The translations under genes and the position numbers were made by a program. Shown here one piece after another: positions 1 through 3,968 of a DNA stretch of 6,791 bases (its first letter is position 1; every line of letters starts with the position of its first letter). Below the pieces are notes generated by a model that worked only from the letters and a program-made list of their open reading frames with translations, had not been told where the DNA came from and searched no databases. Where the stretch lies: assembly GCA_001873585.1 (NCBI GenBank), contig MNZL01000132.1:1-6791 (forward strand), read 5' to 3'. The stretch comes from Rhodobacterales bacterium CG2_30_65_12 (GTDB lineage Bacteria > Pseudomonadota > Alphaproteobacteria > Rhodobacterales > Rhodobacteraceae).

Positions 1-632
1 ACGATGGCTTTGACGCAACGCCCGTGCTCGCCACCCGCAGCCCGAAATTCAGCAAAAAGCTCCCGCGCCCAATCAGCGCCGAGGCCGCGCGCGAGGTGAT
101 CGCCACCGCTGGAACCCAGGCCGCCGACGGCTGGATCGGCGCGCGTGACGCCGCCGTGGTGACGCTGCTCTACGGCTGCGGTCTGCGGATATCGGAAGCG
201 CTCGGGCTCAAGGGCAAGCACGCGCCGCTGGCGGACGTGTTGCGCATCATCGGCAAGGGCGGCAAGGAGCGGCTGGTGCCGGTATTGCCCGCCGCGGGGG
301 CTGCCGTCGACGCCTATCTCGCACTCTGCCCCTACCCGCGCGAAGCAAACGCCGCGCTGTTTCGCGGCGCGCGCGGCGGGGCGTTGAACCCGCGACTGGT
401 GCAAAAGGCGATGGAGCGCGCGCGCCTCCAGCTCGGCCTGCCTGCCACCGCCACGCCGCACGCCCTGCGCCACAGCTTTGCCACCCACCTGCTCAACGCT
501 GGCGGCGATTTGAGGGCGATTCAGGAGCTGCTCGGCCACGCCTCGCTGTCTACCACGCAAGCCTACACGGCGGTGGATACCACCCGGCTGATGGAAATCT
601 ACGAGGCGGCGCATCCCCGCGCCGGGTTGTGA
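1..632 (+). CDS. xerC: Tyrosine recombinase XerC, 5'-truncated by window edge
   Basis: Site-specific tyrosine recombinase that, with XerD, resolves chromosome dimers at dif during division; cytoplasmic and DNA-bound. The open frame runs from base 3 to the TGA at 630-632, giving 209 visible residues. The N-terminal core-binding domain (about 100 residues in the family) lies outside the window. The catalytic domain is complete. Visible are the first Arg in GLRISEAL (about residue 62), the beta-hairpin Lys in GKGGKER (about 84-90), the box II HxxR in HALRHS (His153, Arg156), His179 in LGHASLS and the Tyr188 nucleophile in TQAYT. A GTG at 24 is internal: the frame is open upstream and DGFDATP reads naturally into the linker before LPRPIS. 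No catalytic residue is missing, so the gene looks functional. XerC is preferred over XerD or a phage integrase from the overall pattern and the calm core-gene setting, but the missing N-terminus leaves some doubt. Confidence 0.88.
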   Translation, partial: DGFDATPVLATRSPKFSKKLPRPISAEAAREVIATAGTQAADGWIGARDAAVVTLLYGCGLRISEALGLKGKHAPLADVLRIIGKGGKERLVPVLPAAGAAVDAYLALCPYPREANAALFRGARGGALNPRLVQKAMERARLQLGLPATATPHALRHSFATHLLNAGGDLRAIQELLGHASLSTTQAYTAVDTTRLMEIYEAAHPRAGL

Positions 633-720
633 CAGGTTCACTCAAATTGTCCGGATCGCTTAACCGCATCTTCACGCCTCCGGCGCAATCATGGCGGCAG
701 AGTTGACCTCGCTTGACCAG

Positions 721-726
721 AAAGGA
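721..726 (+). promoter_or_regulatory. Ribosome binding site choosing the ATG at 733
   Basis: AAAGGA lies 6 bases before the ATG at 733. The alternative in-frame ATG at 691 has no comparable purine-rich sequence before it, so the downstream start is preferred. Confidence 0.5.
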
Positions 727-732
727 CGAGCC

Positions 733-1215
733 ATGACCGCCATTTCGCCTTTGTCGCTGCCAGACGGGCTGTCGCCCGTTCATGTGCTGGGCTCAATTGC
801 CGGGAATATCGCCGAAAGTGCAAAAGGCCATAACGGCCTTGCCGGGGCGTTTTCCGATGCCTGGATGGGGCTTGACGCCAACAAGGATGGCACCCTGAAC
901 GGCAAGGATGTGCTCAGCCATGCTGTTGGCCTGCGCGACGCGGTGCTGCAAGGGATTGCCGACGGCTTCGGGTATGATACCGGGCCAGCCGCGCGTGCGG
1001 CGCGGGAAAGCGCTGCCGAAGCAGCGGAAACGGTACGCGACGGCGCCAGGCGCACGGTGGGCCAGTTCAAAGCCGCCGCCACGCCGCCCGCACAGATGCT
1101 GTTGGCCTCAGCACCCCCCGCCCTGCCCTCGGACCCGGCCGCCCGCGCGGTGGAAAACCTGCCCGGTATCGCCCAGATCCGCGCCACCTACGCCGCTTTG
1201 CGCGCCGCATCTTGA
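733..1215 (+). CDS. Small EF-hand/dockerin-like calcium-loop protein of unknown function
   Basis: Predicted 160-residue protein; I do not recognise the family. Its one clear motif is a 12-residue loop, DANKDGTLNGKD (residues 48-59, bases 874-909), with Asp, Asn, Asp, Thr and Asp at loop positions 1, 3, 5, 7 and 12 and Gly at 6. This is the DxNxDG pattern of EF-hands and dockerin repeats. Position 12 is Asp rather than the usual EF-hand Glu, as in dockerins and some magnesium-preferring loops. A hydrophobic helix-like segment follows (about 60-77). An Ala/Arg/Glu-rich, probably helical stretch (86-116) comes next, then a Pro/Ala-rich linker and a short helical tail (136-158). No signal peptide or membrane segment is visible, so a cytoplasmic location is the default. 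The gene lies 100 bases after xerC on the same strand, and co-transcription is possible but not shown. Codon use fits a real GC-rich gene. The calcium role is inferred from the motif alone. Confidence 0.7.
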   Translation: MTAISPLSLPDGLSPVHVLGSIAGNIAESAKGHNGLAGAFSDAWMGLDANKDGTLNGKDVLSHAVGLRDAVLQGIADGFGYDTGPAARAARESAAEAAETVRDGARRTVGQFKAAATPPAQMLLASAPPALPSDPAARAVENLPGIAQIRATYAALRAAS

Positions 1216-1621
1216 AGGCGGGGACCGCGCCGTGATCACGCGCGATGGGGATGCCCCGGGGTTCACCGGCACAGGCGGGGCGCAGGTGTGCCGCTCGACC
1301 AGATGCCCCGGCCCCAAAAGCACCGACCGGGACATCATGAGCCTCGACAGCGCCGGCCTGCTTGCCGTGTTCGCCACGCGGCCGGCGTGGACCACCACCC
1401 ACGCGCCCTCAGTTTCACCGTCTGGGCGCGATCTGCCTATGCACGATCTGCCAGCCGGGCGCGGCGCGGGCCATCATCCGTCGCCGTGCCGCACATCAGG
1501 CGCTGGATCATGGCGTTGACCACGCACACACGGCACCACGCGGCTGCGCCAAGAGCACCCCGCGCCACGGGATCGCAAGACCCCGTTGATCCGCCGCGCC
1601 ATTTCGTCCATGAAAGCGGTC
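1216..1621. other. 406-base stretch without a convincing gene; possible relic
   Basis: No frame here gives a product I recognise. On the plus strand a GTG at 1232, preceded by the purine-rich AAGGCGGGGA, opens a 95-codon frame to the TGA at 1519. Its translation has a broken, low-complexity look. On the minus strand one frame reads MDEMARRINGVLRSRG from 1612, meets a stop near 1474, and is then open and strongly G/C at third positions through about 1398-1220. A second minus-strand frame has a plausible stretch around 1540-1465 (VVNAMIQRLMCGTATDDG). These fragments in shifting frames could be a decayed gene or chance in GC-rich DNA. A perfect 10-base palindrome, CGTGATCACG, lies at 1231-1240. 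I see no convincing promoter or terminator. Confidence 0.4.
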
Positions 1622-2320
1622 ATGTCGATCAGAACCAAAGCCTATTTCGTCCACCTGTTCACCGCCATCGGCGCGGTGCTGGCGATGCTTGCCATGCTCG
1701 CCGCCGTCGAGGAAGAGTGGGAGCTGATGTTTCTCTGGCTCGTTGCTGCCTTTGCGGTCGACGGGCTCGATGGGCCGCTGGCGCGCCGCTACGACGTGAA
1801 AACCAACGCGCCGCAGATCGACGGTGTGCTGCTCGATCTGATCATCGACTATCTCACTTACGTCTTCATTCCCGCCTACGCGCTGTTCAAATCAGGCCTC
1901 CTGCCGGGCTGGACGGGATGGCTGGCGATCATCGTCATCACCTATGCCTCGGCTGTGTACTTCGCCGATACCCGCATGAAAACAAAAGATAATTCTTTCG
2001 CCGGCTTCCCCGGCTGCTGGAACATGGTGGTGATCGTCCTGTTCACCGTGCAGCCCAATTTCTGGGTCACGCTCATCCTCGTGGTGGCGCTCGCGCTGGC
2101 AATGTTCACGCCGCTCAAGTTTATCCACCCGGTGCGCACTGCGCGCTGGAAGGTGCTTTCGCTGCCCGTCGCCGTGGCCTGGACCGGCTTTGCCGGCTGG
2201 GCCGCCTGGACCGACTTTTACTATGTGAACTGGATCCACATAGGGCTGATTTCCACCTCGCTCTACCTGCTCTTTGCCGGTATCGCGCAGCAGATCATCC
2301 CCGCCCGCACCGCCGCCTGA
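1622..2320 (+). CDS. pcs: Phosphatidylcholine synthase (CDP-diacylglycerol:choline O-phosphatidyltransferase)
   Basis: Integral inner-membrane enzyme (EC 2.7.8.24) that joins CDP-diacylglycerol and choline to give phosphatidylcholine and CMP. This is the one-step bacterial route that depends on exogenous choline. The 232-residue protein carries the CDP-alcohol phosphatidyltransferase signature at residues 47-76: DGLDGPLAR, then G68, D72 and D76 in the G(x)3D(x)3D half. The spacing between AR and G68 is 12 rather than the usual 8 residues, as I recall for Pcs proteins. DYLTYVF and GFPGCWNMV (128-136) also match Pcs. Hydrophobic segments at about 8-28, 33-46, 78-90, 98-113, 133-142, 147-163, 180-196 and 205-226 fit a multi-pass protein of usual length. 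ATG 1622 was chosen because the sequence becomes family-like immediately after it. ATG 1610 and TTG 1586 are alternatives, and no start has a strong ribosome site. The gene converges on the exported-protein gene with 9 bases between stops. Confidence 0.93.
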   Translation: MSIRTKAYFVHLFTAIGAVLAMLAMLAAVEEEWELMFLWLVAAFAVDGLDGPLARRYDVKTNAPQIDGVLLDLIIDYLTYVFIPAYALFKSGLLPGWTGWLAIIVITYASAVYFADTRMKTKDNSFAGFPGCWNMVVIVLFTVQPNFWVTLILVVALALAMFTPLKFIHPVRTARWKVLSLPVAVAWTGFAGWAAWTDFYYVNWIHIGLISTSLYLLFAGIAQQIIPARTAA

Positions 2321-2329
2321 GCCGCGCCT

Positions 2330-3817
2330 TCAGTTGGCGTGGAACGTGGTGAAGGGGATCTTTACCGCGCCATGAAGCGTTAGCGGCTGCGCACCACCGC
2401 GCGAATACCACTTGCCCACCCCGGCGCTGAGGCTGAAGCGATCGCTGAGTTTGTAATCGAGCTCGGCCTTGCCGCCCCAGATCACCCCGCCCGAGGTGGC
2501 GATGCCACCGCCTGCCGCCGCGCCGCCAAATACTTCGCCCGACACCGCGAAGCGCTCGCTAACGGGAAAGGTCATGCCAAGACCGACGGCACCCATGGCA
2601 AAGCCGCCCGCCATACCGTCGACCACAGTGTAGCCCGCGCCGTTCACATAGAAATGGTCGCCGAAGAACAGATCGACGCCGCTTTCCACCAGCAAAGGAT
2701 CGTTGCCGGTAAACGGGTGGCCCGGCGCGCGAAAACCGGGGTGCGAGAACTGGTAGCTCAGGCCGGTCGAGGCTTGCCAGTGCCGCGCTGGCGCACCATC
2801 GCCGCCAAAGCTCTCGCCGGAGGGATCGTCAAACCGCAGCGCACCGCGGACGAAGGCGGCGGCAACGTTGAAATCGCCGGTGGGCGCGGTGAGCCCCATC
2901 ACGCCCGCCTCGGCATGAAATCCGCCCAACAGCCGCGCCTCAAGCCCGGCGCTGGCGGCAAGCATCAGTCCGCCGCCGGTATCCACATCGCCACCACCGG
3001 CAAAACCCACGCCGACATCGGCAAAGCCGCGCAGCCGGCCACCGAAGAACGGCGCGGTGTAGTAGCGCGGCCAGGCGAGCCATTCGGCATAGCCCGCGCC
3101 ATCGCCATGGGCTGCGCCGACGGCGGACACAAACACCTCAAGCCGGTCATTGGCGATATCGCGGAAGGTGAACTCGCCGCCGACAAGATACATCGGCTTC
3201 ATCACGCCTGCGCCGTTTCGCCGCGATGCGTTCACCGGATAGTAATAACGCCCGAGCCCCTTGGCCGCCGAAATGATCACGCCCGAGGCCGGACGATTGC
3301 CGGTATTGCCAAGATCAAGCTCAAGCTCGGTGGCGCGCGAGACGGCGAAGGTGAGCGAGGGCGTGTTGATCGCCGAGCCGGTCACCCTGGTCCAGCCGAC
3401 GCCGACATGGGCCATGAACCCCGAGGCGAAGGCCTGGTTGAGCGTCACCTGCGGCTTGGTCATCAGCCCGTCGCCCAGAACCACCACCGCGCCGCCGCCG
3501 CCGCCGATGAAGCCGCCCACGTCGATCGAGGTGGCATCGGTGATCTGGAACCGCTTGAAGCCCTCGAAGCCGCCGATAAACAGCCCACCGGCATCGCCCC
3601 ACGCCGCCGAGTAGACAGACTGGCCCAGATGGAAGCCGCCGCCGATATCCACGGTCGTGGTCACGTAATGAAAGGCGGAAACCGGGCTCTGGTTGCGCAG
3701 CATCACGTCAACACCGGTGCGGATGTCGATCTCTTCCGCCACCGCCGCGCCCGCCGCCGCGAGCCCCAGCGCCGCGAGCCCCGCGCGCAGCGCGCCCTTG
3801 ATCGTTTCTGCCCGCAT
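2330..3817 (-). CDS. Exported glycine-rich protein, probable outer-membrane beta-barrel with internal repeats
   Basis: Predicted 495-residue protein; family not recognised. It begins with a classical signal peptide: a basic start (MRAETIKGALR), a hydrophobic Ala/Leu core, and a likely cleavage after AAVA at residue 27. The rest is rich in Gly, Val, Phe and Tyr, in short alternating strands with no long hydrophobic helix, as expected for a beta-barrel or other beta-rich envelope protein. A Gly-cluster module recurs near residues 98-141, 266-306 and 427-468 (for example GFIGGGGGA...GDGLM, GFAGGGD...GGGLM, GGAAAGGGI...GGVIW, each ending near AGVG or VGVG). The C-terminus reads IPFTTFHAN, so it lacks the terminal Phe common in barrel proteins. 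The ATG at 3817 was chosen because it places the signal peptide at the N-terminus; an in-frame ATG at 3901 would add 28 residues that hide it. The gene lies downstream of ileS on the same strand but is separated by 151 bases full of hairpins, suggesting its own control. A soluble periplasmic or surface beta-protein is possible. Confidence 0.8.
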   Translation of the reverse strand: MRAETIKGALRAGLAALGLAAAGAAVAEEIDIRTGVDVMLRNQSPVSAFHYVTTTVDIGGGFHLGQSVYSAAWGDAGGLFIGGFEGFKRFQITDATSIDVGGFIGGGGGAVVVLGDGLMTKPQVTLNQAFASGFMAHVGVGWTRVTGSAINTPSLTFAVSRATELELDLGNTGNRPASGVIISAAKGLGRYYYPVNASRRNGAGVMKPMYLVGGEFTFRDIANDRLEVFVSAVGAAHGDGAGYAEWLAWPRYYTAPFFGGRLRGFADVGVGFAGGGDVDTGGGLMLAASAGLEARLLGGFHAEAGVMGLTAPTGDFNVAAAFVRGALRFDDPSGESFGGDGAPARHWQASTGLSYQFSHPGFRAPGHPFTGNDPLLVESGVDLFFGDHFYVNGAGYTVVDGMAGGFAMGAVGLGMTFPVSERFAVSGEVFGGAAAGGGIATSGGVIWGGKAELDYKLSDRFSLSAGVGKWYSRGGAQPLTLHGAVKIPFTTFHAN

Positions 3818-3822
3818 TTCCG

Positions 3823-3829
3823 CCCCCCC
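3823..3829 (-). promoter_or_regulatory. G7 run in the ribosome binding region of the exported-protein gene
   Basis: Read on the minus strand, seven consecutive G residues followed by CGGAA stand directly before the ATG at 3817. The G-rich run or the GGCGGA overlapping its end is the only Shine-Dalgarno-like sequence here, which supports this start. A mononucleotide run in this position could change spacing by slippage. Confidence 0.4.
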
Positions 3830-3854
3830 GGGTTGGCCTGTTTCACCCTGTGTC

Positions 3855-3888
3855 GGCAATCGCGGGACGGTTTTCAACCGCGATTGCC
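3855..3888. promoter_or_regulatory. Perfect 11-base inverted repeat, possible operator or attenuator
   Basis: GGCAATCGCGG (3855-3865) and CCGCGATTGCC (3878-3888) are exact reverse complements separated by 12 bases. The repeat is 38 bases upstream of the exported-protein start. No T-run follows on either strand, so an intrinsic terminator is less likely than an operator or 5'-leader hairpin. On the minus strand TTGAAA (3877-3872) lies within the loop and could be a -35 element, but the hexamer 17 bases on is a poor -10. Binding function is inferred only. Confidence 0.45.
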
Positions 3889-3892
3889 CGTG

Positions 3893-3924
3893 CCGGGGCA
3901 ATTGCCGCTCGGGTGTGGCCCCGG
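3893..3924. repeat. Inverted repeat CCGGGGC/GCCCCGG with nested GGCAATTGCC palindrome
   Basis: CCGGGGC at 3893-3899 and GCCCCGG at 3918-3924 pair perfectly over 7 bases with an 18-base loop. Overlapping the left arm, GGCAATTGCC at 3897-3906 is a perfect 10-base palindrome that shares the GGCAAT/ATTGCC half-site with the neighbouring 3855-3888 repeat. Confidence 0.4.
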
Positions 3925-3928
3925 ATCA

Positions 3929-3968
3929 GCACTCGCCCCCCCGGCGCAATGGCAGGGGGGGCGCGTGC
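3929..3968 (-). terminator. Strong GC hairpin immediately after the ileS stop codon
   Basis: Starting at the base after the ileS TGA, GCAC (3929-3932) pairs with GTGC (3965-3968), and CGCCCCCCC (3934-3942) pairs with GGGGGGGCG (3955-3963). A single T-C mismatch interrupts the stem, and the loop has 12 bases. This makes a 13-pair, almost all-GC stem well placed to end or stabilise the ileS transcript. No U-tract follows on the minus strand, so it is not a textbook intrinsic terminator and could act with Rho or as an mRNA 3'-end stabiliser. Confidence 0.5.

Noticed and set aside
24..26. GTG as the start of a short complete recombinase
   Set aside because: The frame is open to the window edge with family-like residues before the GTG, and a real XerC needs an N-terminal DNA-binding domain that would lie upstream.
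691..732. Upstream ATG at 691 for the EF-hand protein
   Set aside because: It lacks a ribosome site, whereas AAAGGA sits at good spacing before the ATG at 733.
1288..1992. 234-codon plus-strand frame overlapping pcs
   Set aside because: It overlaps 371 bases of the confidently identified pcs in another frame and its translation is Arg/His/Pro-rich without motifs.
3492..3510. GCC triplet run within the exported-protein gene as a phase-variable repeat
   Set aside because: It encodes an in-frame Gly run. Gain or loss of triplets would change Gly number but not switch the frame.
3849..3877. Sigma-70-type promoter TTGAAA-N17-GACACA on the minus strand
   Set aside because: The -10 hexamer matches the consensus at only two of six positions, so it was mentioned with the inverted repeat but not called as a promoter.
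3818..3901. Upstream ATG at 3901 for the exported protein
   Set aside because: It would place 28 extra Arg/Pro-rich residues before a clear signal peptide and would run through the 11-base inverted repeat.
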